DNA from: Lycium barbarum | Taxonomy: Eukaryota > Streptophyta > Magnoliopsida > Solanales > Solanaceae | Length of the DNA stretch: 64,000 nucleotides | Direction: 5' to 3' | Assembly: GCF_019175385.1 (NCBI RefSeq) | Contig: NC_083345.1 | Coordinates: 10,951,205-11,015,204 of the forward strand | Part shown: piece after piece, positions 25,248 through 35,200 of the stretch | How positions within the stretch are numbered: position 1 is the stretch's first letter | Layout of the letters: each line of letters opens with the position of its first letter | The notes under the pieces: model-generated | Databases searched by the model: none | What the model was told of the DNA's origin: nothing | Seen by the model: the letters and a program-made list of their open reading frames with translations, nothing else | Translations under genes and position numbers: made by a program

Positions 25248-25496
25248 GTAATTTGTTGTATTTTCCAATGTAACTTTAGACTTCTCAAACATTGTAGCAA
25301 GTTGAATTTTCAGAAAATCTCAAAATGAAGATTATCTTCAATGAATTAGATGTCAAAGACAATATCTTAAGACAATTCATAATACAATAAGACGGAAATG
25401 AAACATGTTAAAACACCAAAAGTCCAAAAGAATCATCAAATGCAACACAAGAAGAATACACAAGTACTAGCTAGCATTTTACCATTCTTGCAGCTA

Positions 25497-26699
25497 TCAC
25501 CATATCAGCTCGGGCGTATTTACAGTACTGTCAAGATCAGGTGAAACGAGGCTCTCAGCATAGACAGTTGCTGCTCCAACACCATTATCGTCCATGTCAT
25601 GAATCTCCACGCGTTTGTAATCATCTTTTTTTGCATCATACACCATAACATGCGATCCATCGTGCAACAACACTTCGTTGCTGTCTAATACACACAATGG
25701 TGAAATACGAGGCCCTATCCCCGTTGTATAAGGAAGGGAAACTGATTTAGTCCAAGACCCTTTCGCGTTATATTCCTTCATTACCCATACATCCAATTTA
25801 ACTTTGTAATAGTCACAAAATAAACCAAGGCAATCCCCTAATTTGCCTAATGCCCAATTCAAAATCCCAGGTTCGAAATCAGTTGAATCTCCTAATGGCC
25901 TTGAAGTGGAACCATTACATTTACCAGGATCATAATTAGGCAATGATAAATTCCCAAATTTCTCATTTTCCAAATTAAGTGAAACTATATCCCAAAAAGT
26001 ACTAACTCCATCATTATGTGCCACTGCCCAATGAAGAGATCCATTCACAAACACAGCTGAATCAAGGGAAAAAAGTGCATCACCATATTTTTTCATCCTT
26101 CTCCAAGAATTAGACTTTAAACTATAAATCTTGAGATTGGCACCATACACATAGTGAATACCGTAAACCCCATTAATTTCAACCACTTTATAATCATCAT
26201 TAGACTCATCATAACCAAATCCATAAGTAACATCACACCTTGAATACTCATTACCAGAAGAAGGCAATTTCTTGGTATTTCTAGTAGATGGATTCCACAA
26301 AAACAAGTTATTATTGTACATGCCAATGCAAATCAAGAACAATCCATTACAAAGACTAACACCAGCTATTATATTAGATGGATTCCAAGGGAAATTTAGT
26401 TCATTAACACAAGAAATGGATTTTTCATGCAGTTCAGAATAAAGGGGGCAAGAATATAGAGTATGAGGAAGATACATGGAGAGTAAAAGGAGTTTTTTGT
26501 GTGAGAATTTGTTGTTTCTTGATGATATCTTTAAATGGGATTTAGCAAAATGAGAGCTTGAAATTAAAGAAAGCCATGATTTTGAAACACACTTGAACTT
26601 GAGGAGTGATTTGACTGGTAATCTTGAAAGAATCTCTATGATGATTTCTAGTGGAAAAATTACAATCTGCGTTTGATCTTTGGAAATGGAGTTTTTCAT
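25497..26699 (-). CDS. F-box protein with F-box-associated (FBA type 1) domain
   Basis: A single uninterrupted minus-strand frame gives 400 residues from the ATG at 26699. The frame stays open to an ATG at 26843 (448 residues), but the extra 48 residues are not typical, and F-box proteins of this class begin just before the F-box. The F-box lies at about residues 13-58 (FPLEIIIEILSRLPVKSLLK, then KCVSKSWLSLI). The rest shows the F-box-associated pattern: LFLWNPSTRNTKKLP, TYGFGYDESNDDYKVV, IYSLKSNSWRRM, VFVNGSLHWAV and later LGDCLGLFCDY. It resembles the CPR1/At3g23880 group. The known role of the class is to give substrate choice to SCF ubiquitin ligases through SKP1 binding. The target cannot be read from sequence. 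Confidence 0.9.
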   Translation of the reverse strand: MKNSISKDQTQIVIFPLEIIIEILSRLPVKSLLKFKCVSKSWLSLISSSHFAKSHLKISSRNNKFSHKKLLLLSMYLPHTLYSCPLYSELHEKSISCVNELNFPWNPSNIIAGVSLCNGLFLICIGMYNNNLFLWNPSTRNTKKLPSSGNEYSRCDVTYGFGYDESNDDYKVVEINGVYGIHYVYGANLKIYSLKSNSWRRMKKYGDALFSLDSAVFVNGSLHWAVAHNDGVSTFWDIVSLNLENEKFGNLSLPNYDPGKCNGSTSRPLGDSTDFEPGILNWALGKLGDCLGLFCDYYKVKLDVWVMKEYNAKGSWTKSVSLPYTTGIGPRISPLCVLDSNEVLLHDGSHVMVYDAKKDDYKRVEIHDMDDNGVGAATVYAESLVSPDLDSTVNTPELIW

Positions 26700-26871
26700 C
26701 TCATTTGTTGTAGCCGTGAATGGATTTAGAATTTGAAGAATGCTCTCAAGTTGACTTATACATGAAAATGCCAAACTGACAACGAAGTTCTCCTTTTCAA
26801 TATTCCAATGGTCAACTGTTACAGGAGCAAAATTGATTCCCACTCTTTAAGCATATTCTTGTGATTTGTTG

Positions 26872-27362
26872 TTATTCTATGGCCAAACACATCACAACAT
26901 CACAAACACATGTGCTCGTCTACTTCTTTGACTTGAGTGTGCCTAAAGTGATCCTTGTTCCATTTAAACACTTCAGGTGGGTCATTCCTATTCCACTTAC
27001 ACACTTTTTGCACCGTTATCGGAGCAAAACCAACACCAGTCGTCTCCTACGTGGATTAAGTGGCCAATTAAATTGTGTCAGCTCATTTAAATTATGCCAA
27101 CTCATTTTAATTATAAATTCACTAATTTGTAAATTCGTGGAGTTTTAACCATTAAAAATTGAGGCTTCTGGGTTGGTTGGATGTGCAATGAGGTGGCGCC
27201 CCCTTGGGTGTTAGTTTTGCTTCGATAACGGAGCAAAAAGTATCTAAGTGGAATAGGAATGATCCACCTGAAGTATTTAAATGGAACAAGGGTCACTTTA
27301 GGTGCTCAAATGAAAGAAGTGGACGACCACAGGTGTCTATGATGGGTTTGACCTTATTCTAA
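26872..27362. mobile_element. Foldback MITE (MULE-like) in the F-box promoter
   Basis: Termini GGCCAAACACATCA (26881) and TGATGGGTTTGACC (to 27353) are inverted repeats, with the arms continuing through GTCTACTTCTTT, CTTGTTCCATTTAAA and CGTTATCGGAGCAAAA. Flanks TTATTCTAT (26872-26880) and TTATTCTAA (27354-27362) form a 9-bp duplication with one mismatch. It sits about 180 bp upstream of the favoured F-box start. Confidence 0.8.
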
Positions 27363-27540
27363 ATCTCACCATCCAAGTTTAGAACTTTTTAATTAATTTC
27401 CCCTTTGTCTGTTTGGCAATTTATATTTCTTTCAATATTTTTTTCCCAATCACTAACTAGGAGGTTGATGAAAAGTTCACATCTTGGAATAACCATGATT
27501 TAGTTTTATATGAGGTTTGTACCAACTCAATAATGACATT

Positions 27541-28105
27541 TCACCGATAAGGGTTGTGGACTTGTGGTAGAGTGATAAATACTTTTTCATTCTTAATTAG
27601 ATCTCTCCTTTGAGTCGAACTCTCGTATGAAGTCACCCTTGTTAGAAAGCACTTTATTCTTAATATAGGATTTTTCCGGTGCGAATCCGAATTTTGGAGA
27701 GACCCCAAAACAAGTACCGAATCTGAATGGAAAATTAAAAACAAAAACATTTCTGTTTTTGAATTTATAAATATATGGATATTCTAGAAACTCTTATACT
27801 CCTGCCGCCCATTCACTTCCTAAATTTGAATAAGCTATGAATCAAATCAATCACCAAACGACAGACATATAGAGCAGTGCCACTTTGACTGACAAAACCA
27901 AATAAAACAACAATAACACAACATTCTCACATACAATAACCAGATTCCCACTTCAAGAATCTGTAAATCACAAGAAAAAATGCACCACCACCACCCTCCC
28001 CCACATCACATCACTAGAACAAGAATCTCAACACCCTTTTATCATTCTTGCCATAATATCTTCTCACTTTTGTTATTCTTTCCTTCTCCTTCACTCCTTA
28101 TTCTT
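27541..28105 (+). pseudogene. Truncated duplicate of the GT14 gene 5' end (promoter plus first codons)
   Basis: The block from TGCCGCCCATTCACTTCCTA (near 27802) to about 28105 is closely similar to 32090-32380, the leader and first codons of the GT14 gene. It includes the leader TTCAAGAATCTGTAAATC and an ATG at 27980 followed by the same His-rich start. One extra T in the ACACCCTTTTATCATTC stretch shifts the frame, so the membrane anchor is not encoded and the copy stops soon after. Upstream, 27557-27743 is a SINE-like sequence also present upstream of the intact gene. No catalytic domain follows. Confidence 0.8.
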
Positions 28106-28119
28106 TTCCTGGGTGTTTT

Positions 28120-30105
28120 TAGACTTTGAGCTTGTCTTGATACATGTTCTCACATATACTCTTATCACTAAATTATAATTAATTAATACATATTCTCGCT
28201 CTAAATTTTTATAGAAAAGACATTTCATCAACAAAGATTGAGGTATAGTGGTGAATATTGTAATAACACATATATTTTTTAAGGCTTAATTGGTAATTTA
28301 AATAAAAGAAGGAAATAAAAAGAAAAAGAAAAATAGAAAAGAAAGAATGTAGCCAAGCCCAAAAAGGAAAAGGAAAAGAAAAAAAAAAGACTTTAAAAAG
28401 TCTGATGGCTAACGTGAAACACTACAATCTAAAGGAACCAAAAAAAAAAGGACGAGCAAACAGAGGGAGAGAAAACCAGCAGGAAAAAAAAAAGAGGGAG
28501 AAAAAGAGAAGAAAGGAGAGGAGAAAAATAAGAACTTTCACCCCAAATCATCAAGGTAATTACTCTAGTCCTTTATTTAAGTTTATTACATAATTATGGG
28601 TAAATTTTTATGATGAAACCATGGGAATATTTTGAGGAATTGAGAAAGTTCAGCCCTAGGGTTCTTCAACCTAAATCATTGATTTGGAAGGGCAAATAGT
28701 GTCGGATTTTAAACTTCTATATATCGTTGGAATCCTCTCGTTAAGGCCTTCCTGAAAATCGATGTCTTGTCGGGTTTTGAACACATTGACCAGAGGGCGT
28801 TTTCGTCCTTTAAAATTTGACTTTAACCGTTTAAGCCTCTAAAAATATAGAAGTGGTTTACCCTAAGGGTTTTGACCATTCTAAATTCGTTTTTGTGTAG
28901 TTTGAGGCAATCCGGAGACTCGAGAACTCAATTTTGATTTATTGGGAAGTGTGCTTGAATTGTAAATTTGAGGTAAGTGAGACTTTAAGCTTTGGGTATT
29001 TGCTTTTCAAAATTCGTTTTAAAAATATGTTTTGTCTGCCTGGTCCATGTGTTGGGGCGAGCGTGTGCTTGGCAGAATCGGTGGTCCTTAAGGCCAACCG
29101 CATATACTTTATTTTCAAATAATCCAAAACTCTCTATGTGATATAGCTGTGAGCCATGATATTGGGGCATTGTGTATGCTTCGTGACATATTTGGCACAT
29201 TGTGTATGTTGCTGTGGATTCATAGTGTTGACTAATTTTTTAACTGCCACTTATGATGGTTCGTAGTGTAAATTGTGTTGAGATATATAATATATTTGAT
29301 AAACAGCGGTTTGGACCTTGGTTGCTATTATATAATGATATATTCATGTGCATAATATTTTTGTGCTTGTTGTGTGTTTGTATTTTCTAACACTTGTTCC
29401 GGGGGTAGTTGAAGTGGCGAGTCGAGGATCTTACTGGGTTATATTTATGTATAACTCACTCCTTACCTGCATGTCCATGCAGATACTGTCGTTGAGAGCC
29501 TCGTTGAGAACGAGGCTGGTAATTGAAGAATTCGTGAGTGGATTCTGTTGTTGAGATGAGCCACCGCATTGTTCGTAGAGGCAGTCATTTCAGCTTTATC
29601 TAGTTTATTTCTAGTTATTTCTTTTATTTTGGGTTTACATGCCCGACACTCAAACTCATGTAACTCTGTTAGATGCTCCATGGTCTTAGCGTGGGATGTG
29701 GGCTGGAGATTCTTTTTATCTTAGCGTTGTTTGGTTTTCATAAATCGATTATGGATTTGGTTGCGACTATTTCGCATTTTTATCATTAATAACGTTGTTG
29801 GACCTGCACTTATTTTCTTTTAGTGCTTTTGTAAATGATTAAGAGTATGATATATGGTTCGCCTGGCGGGTGGTGTTTGCTGGATACCAATCACGTCTAG
29901 CGGGTATTTTGGGACGTGACAAATATTCCTTCATTTTTAATTAAATGTCTATCTCTTGTCCGATTCGACCTTTGGTATAAATCACCTTTGTCAGAAAACA
30001 CTTTACCTCCAATGTAGGACTTCCCGACGGGAATTTAAATTTATTCGGACCCCAATATAAGTATTGGATATCGAGTGAAAAAGAAAAAGAAGACATTTCT
30101 ATTTC
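28120..30105 (+). repeat. Second copy of the GT14 upstream block, split by a solo LTR
   Basis: 28124-28258 (CTTGTCTTGATACATGTTCTCA onward) joined to 29922-30105 matches 31171-31444 joined to 31995-32035. Both contain the same SINE-like sequence (AGGTATAGTGGTGAATATT, TTGTCCGATTCGAC, ATTTATTCGGACCC). This copy is interrupted by the LTR at 28259-29921. The leader and first exon seen in the other copies are not present after 30105. Confidence 0.75.
28259..29921 (+). mobile_element. 1.66-kb solo LTR, probably Ty3/gypsy (chromovirus-like)
   Basis: Termini are TGTAATAACA and GGGACGTGACA, flanked by AATAT at 28254-28258 and 29922-29926. The uninterrupted sequence GTGGTGAATATTTCTTTATT exists at about 31296-31315, proving the insertion and the 5-bp duplication. 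The interior has the TACTGGGTTATATTTATGTA and TAACTCACTCCTTACCTGC phrases that I associate with Solanaceae Del/Tekay LTRs. No PBS or coding region adjoins, so it is a solo LTR. Confidence 0.85.
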
Positions 30106-30480
30106 GAAAAAGGGTCAAATATACCATCGAAAAAGGGCTAAATATACCCCTCGTTATATTTTGGGTCCAAATATACCCCTGCCGTTATACAATTGGTTCA
30201 AATATACCGTTACACCACTAACCCATTTTACCCCTCTCCTCTATTTGTTCTTCCATCGCTACATTTTCCCCCCTCCACATAGTTGCCGTCTCTCGCCGCC
30301 GATACTGACCGATCGTCGGACGTCGAGCACCCAAAATAATTACCCGTTTCTCTATTTTTTAATCCAAGCTCTGAGTCCCTCTCTCTATAAATAAATATTT
30401 TAGATATACATGTCAAGTCAAGCAGTATGTAATGTGCAAATTTGACTCAGAGAGTATGTCTTATAGAGGATTTATTAAAA
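30106..30480. repeat. Partial foldback arm
   Basis: GGGCTAAATATACCCCTCGT and following bases to ACCCATTTTACCCC match the left arm of the element at 20208-21124. No matching right arm is present, so this is a broken copy. Confidence 0.55.
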
Positions 30481-31138
30481 GGGCAAAGGTGTAAATATAC
30501 CCCTCAACTTTGCGATTTAGAGCAGATATACCCTTCATTATAAAAGTGGTGTATATATACCCCTACCATTACAAAATGGTACAAATATACCCCTGCCGTT
30601 ACAATATGGTGCAAATATACCCTTTTCGCTGATGGGATTTAAAAAAAAAATATTTAGGTTATTTTTTAATTAAAAAAAATGCCACGTGACTTTAAAAAAA
30701 AGTCTAGCCATTTTTGTTTGTAGACATACTTTTCTAAAGCCACATAGTAATTTTTTTTTCTGGTGGGTCGGGTCTGGTTCATTTTAAAAAATGGGTAGAC
30801 TTTTTTTTTAAAGTTACGGAGATATTTTTTAAAATGAACTAGACCCGAGCCACTAGAAAAAAATTTACTATGTGGCTTTAGAAAAGTATGTCTACTAAAA
30901 AAAATGGTTAGACTTTTTTTTAAAGTCACGTGACATTTTTTTTAATTAAAAAATAACCTAAAATGATTTTTTTTTAATCTCGTCAACGAAAAGGGTATAT
31001 TTGCACTATTTTGTAACGGCAGGGGTATATTTTTACCATTTTATAACGGCAGGGGTATATATACACCACTTTTGTAACGAGTATCTGCTTTAAATCACAA
31101 AGTTGAGGGGTATATTTGCACCTTTGCCCTTATTAAAA
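30472..31138. mobile_element. 0.65-kb near-perfect foldback element (MULE-like)
   Basis: TTATTAAAA occurs at 30472-30480 and 31130-31138, bounding 30481-31129. The ends GGGCAAAGGTG / CACCTTTGCCC and essentially the whole length are an inverted repeat (ATATACCCCTCAACTTTG, CATACTTTTCTAAAGCCACATA, GTGACTTTAAAAAAAAGTC), with a centre near 30800-30820. The arms carry several copies of ATATACCCCT. No transposase is encoded. Confidence 0.85.
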
Positions 31139-31164
31139 TTTAGGGTTGGATTATTATAAGTGAT

Positions 31165-32105
31165 ATGAAAATTGGTGCTTGTCTTGATGCATGTTCTCAC
31201 ATATACTCTTATCACTAAATTGTAATAAATTAATACATATTCTCGCTCTAAATTTTTATAGAAAAGGCATTTCATCGACAAGGATTGAGGTATAGTGGTG
31301 AATATTTCTTTATTCTTAATTAAATGTCTATGTCTTGTCCGATTCGACTCTCGGTATGAAATCACCTTTGTTATAAAACACTTTACCTTTCAATGTAGGA
31401 CTTTCTGACGCGAATTCAAATTTATTCGGACCCTAATATAAGTACAGTCGGACCTCTCTATAATAGTATCCGTATATAACAACACCTTTTTATCGAAGCC
31501 AAATTTTTTCGGAACTGATTTTTTATATTATATTTTACTTCTCTATGGCAATATTTTACCTATAACGATAACATTTTATCTATAACAACAACAACCAACT
31601 TTATAACCGTACACTCTTTGTAAAATTACTCTCCATATAACAACAAACTTCTTTTTTTGGTAGTATAATAATTACCCATCTTTATAAAAATAGAATATCC
31701 ATGATTACCAATAATAAGTGTGGAGATTTTGACCAAATATTTGATTCTTTAATATACTATTTATTACAAAATATATCATTTGAATATATATATTTTCATC
31801 ATTAAAAAATTTCCTTCATTATACAAAGTGTGATTAAGCTTAAAATTTGATAATTAAAAATAAAAAATTAAATTTTTACTCATCTTTTTTGCCTACGACA
31901 GCCAAATATTATCTAAATGCCAATGATGTTACTATTTTCTATACCAACCAAAAAATTTAAGACCCAATAATGTTGTTATAGAGAGGGCTTTACTTATTGG
32001 ATATCGGGTGGAAAAGAAAAAGAAGACATTTCTATTTTTTTTAATTTGTATAAATATTGATATTCTTGAAACACTTTACTATAATCGTGCCGCCCATTCA
32101 CTTCC
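31165..32105 (+). repeat. Upstream block of the intact GT14 gene, with SINE-like sequence
   Basis: This is the third copy of the duplicated block and the one leading into the intact gene. The SINE-like portion (31285-31444, resuming at 31995) has a B-box-like GATTCGACTC. A TATA-like TTGTATAAATATTG lies near 32045-32056, and its counterpart in the truncated copy is at about 27758. Confidence 0.7.
31445..31994. mobile_element. 0.55-kb Tc1/mariner-like MITE with TA duplication
   Basis: Begins CAGTCGGACCTCTCTATAA and ends in the inverted, more decayed TTATAGAGAGGGCTTTACT. TA flanks both sides (31443-31444, 31995-31996). The empty sequence ATATAAGTATTGGATAT is preserved in the second copy at about 30056-30072, so the insertion is certain. 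No transposase is encoded. Confidence 0.85.
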
Positions 32106-32259
32106 TAAATTTGAATAAGCAATGTATAAGATCAATCACCAAATCACAGACATATAAAACAGTGTCACTTATGACTGACAACACCAAAAAAAAAAAAAAA
32201 ACTGGACACAACATAATAATAACCAGATTTGATTTCAAGAATCTGTAAATCCCAACAAA

Positions 32260-35200
32260 ATGCACCACCACCACCCTCAACCACCATCCACCACCAAAAC
32301 AAGAATCTCAACACCCTTTATCATTCTTGCCATAACTATCTTCTCACTTCTCCTTATTCTTTCCTTTTCCTTCACTTCTACCCCACTACCACGCCACCCC
32401 AACCACCCCCACCCTTCCCTTTTTCCAAATCATCAACCCCATCGTCTCCTTTTTCATCACAACCCCACTAACCCAAATGACCAAAATACCCTCTTACCCA
32501 CCCCCCCATCCATAGCTTACCTCATATCTGGATCCAGTAAAGACACTGCAAGAATCATACGTTTGCTCTTTGCAGTATACCATCCAAGAAACCAATATCT
32601 TCTTCATCTTGATAAAAAAGCTTCTCAATATGAAAGGGACAATCTTGCACTTTATGTTCAATCTGTGCCACTTTTTAAAGCTGCCCAAAATGTTAATTTT
32701 ATTGGTAAAGCTGATTTTGTTTATCCTATTGGTTCTTCTGGTTTGTCTGCTACTCTTCATGGAGCTTCCATTCTTCTAAGAGTTTCTGATCATTGGGATT
32801 GGTTTATTAATCTTAATGCTGCTGATTATCCACTTGTTACTCAAGATGGTATGGATTTTGTGTAAAGATTTGATCTTTTTTGAGAAAGTATGTGTAAAGA
32901 ATTAGTCTTTTTTGAGTAGTATGTGTAAAGATTTGATCTTTTTTTGAGAAACTATGTGCAAAGATTTAATCTTTCTTGAGAAAGTATGTGCAAAGATTTA
33001 ATCTTTCTTGAGAAAGTATGTGCAAAGATTTAATCTTTTTTGAGAAGTATGTGTAAAAACTTAGTCTTTTTTGAGAAAGTATGTGTAAAGATTTTTTTTT
33101 TTTTTTTTTTTGAGAAAGTATGTGTAAAGATTTAATCTTTTTGGCTTTTCTACTGGATTAAGTGTCTGCTGATTTTCCAATTGTTATTCAAGACTCTATA
33201 TGCATATTGAATAATGTTAGAGATGTGCTCTGTTTACTGTTTAATGTAAAGATTTAATCTTTTTTTGAGAAGTATGTGTAAAGATTTAGTCTTTTTTGGC
33301 GTTTGGTATCTTTACTTATCTGCTGATCTCTGTGAACTGTTTTTAACTAGATTTAGTGTCTGCTGATTATCCAATTGTTACTCAAGGCTCTATATGCATA
33401 TTGGATAAGGTTAAAGATGTGTTCTGTTTATTGTTTTTTGAGTAACTGGAGTATGCTTCTATTGAATTTTTAGTTTATGTAGGAGCTGATTTTTAGTGGG
33501 GTTAGGATCCTAATTATATTTTGCTAAAGATGGAATATTTTTAGGATGTTCATTTATTTGATTGTGAGTATACTTTGTGGTAAGGAGTTATCCAGTCATC
33601 ATACTAGTATTTCCATGTAATCAGTGTAGTTCTAGGAGAAGTTCTTTTGCATAGATGGTATGAATTATGTGTAAAGATTTTGATTCTTTTTTGAGGAAGC
33701 ATGTGTAAAGATATAGTCTTTTTTGAGAAAGTATGTGTAAAGATTTAATCTTTTTTGAGAAAGTATGCGTAAAGATTTAATCTTTTTGCCCTTTTTGCTG
33801 GATTTAGTGTCTGCTGATTATCCAATTGTTATTCAAGACGCTATTTGCATATTGGATAATCTTAAAGATGCGTTCCTTTTAGTGTTTGTTGAGTAACTGG
33901 AGTATGCTTCTATTAGATTTTTAGTTTATGCAGGAACTTATTTTTAGTGAGTTTAGGATCTAACTATATTTTGCTAAAGATGGAATGTTTGTTGAATGTA
34001 CATTTATTTGAAAGTGAGTACACTTTGTGGGAAGTATTTCCATGTAATGCAGTGTGGTTCTAGGAGAAGTTCTTTTGCATAATTACTGTTCCTAGCAAAA
34101 ATGTGTCATTGTGGAACAGATATATTGGGACCTTTGACCTAAGCTTTGCGGTCCAAATTGTATCCTTTTATTGTACAAGAAGCAAAGTTTTGTCTGCATT
34201 AAAATCAAATTAAACAAGAAAGTCTCTTATCCTGGGTGATTTTAGTTTGTCTTGGCTCTCTTCGTTGACAAATTCCAAAGGGAAAAATTATTAGGATATT
34301 TAAGTAGTTATTTTTAGCTTTCTAGTTATCTTTAACTCAGGAAATTTTTCTCTTTTTAACTTATAAAAATGACAAAAGAAATTGTTCTCCATTTTGATCA
34401 GGGTTTTATTAAATTATACTGATTTATGACCTAAAGAAGCTCAGCGCTACTGAATAGTCAATCGCAAACTTGTCCCAGTTCCGCAAACCGGAGTAATTAT
34501 TATGTCAGAAAGTTGGTTCGTTACCTGTTTTCCTACTCCCCCTACCCTCAATCCAACCCAACATTATCTTCTATGTGTTTCTAGGAGAGTTCAACGACAA
34601 TTAACTTGAGCTTTTCCCCCCTTTGCTGGTGGAAAATGAATTACTTGAGATAGTTCATTGGCATTTGGATTGGTTATTTCTGCGATGTAAGCTGCTACTT
34701 TTTCTTGACTTTGGTATTGATGGATGTTAAATTCTGCTGTTGCACATGGACCAATGATTTTCCTTTTCGACTAGCGTTTGTCACTTCAATACAGGCATTA
34801 AAATTATATTCAATGGATCTAATTATGTCATTAGACTCATTTCTCACTACAACTCGCTTTCACTTAGGTAATGACTGATGAGCTATCTTATGCTATTTGC
34901 TGTTGATTTTCAGATCTTCTACACATTCTGTCATATATGCCTAAGGATCTTAATTTTGTCAACCACACAAGCTACATAGGGTGGAGAGAGTATGGTCATA
35001 TCCTTTTCTTATTATAAGTTTCTATCTGTTCTGTTTAAGCATATATGCACATGGATTGAGGCAAGTGTTTATATGACTATATTGGATGTTCCAGGTCACG
35101 GAAGTTAAAACCAATAGTTGTTGATCCTGGGCTATATCTTGCAGAGGAAGATGAAGTATTTTATGCAACTCAGAAAAGGGAACTGCCTGATGCTTATCAA

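Noticed and set aside
26700..26843. Upstream start adding 48 residues to the F-box protein
   Set aside because: The F-box normally begins within about 15 residues of the start in this class, and the extra residues show no motif.
30472..31138. A CRISPR-like or regulatory-RNA array because of repeated ATATACCCCT words
   Set aside because: Spacing is irregular, the words are inverted between arms, and the host is a plant; it is a foldback transposon.
32229..32471. Pro/Ser-rich 80-codon ORF overlapping GT14 exon 1
   Set aside because: It is a different frame of the His/Pro-rich GT14 N-terminus; the GT14 frame alone continues into a conserved domain.
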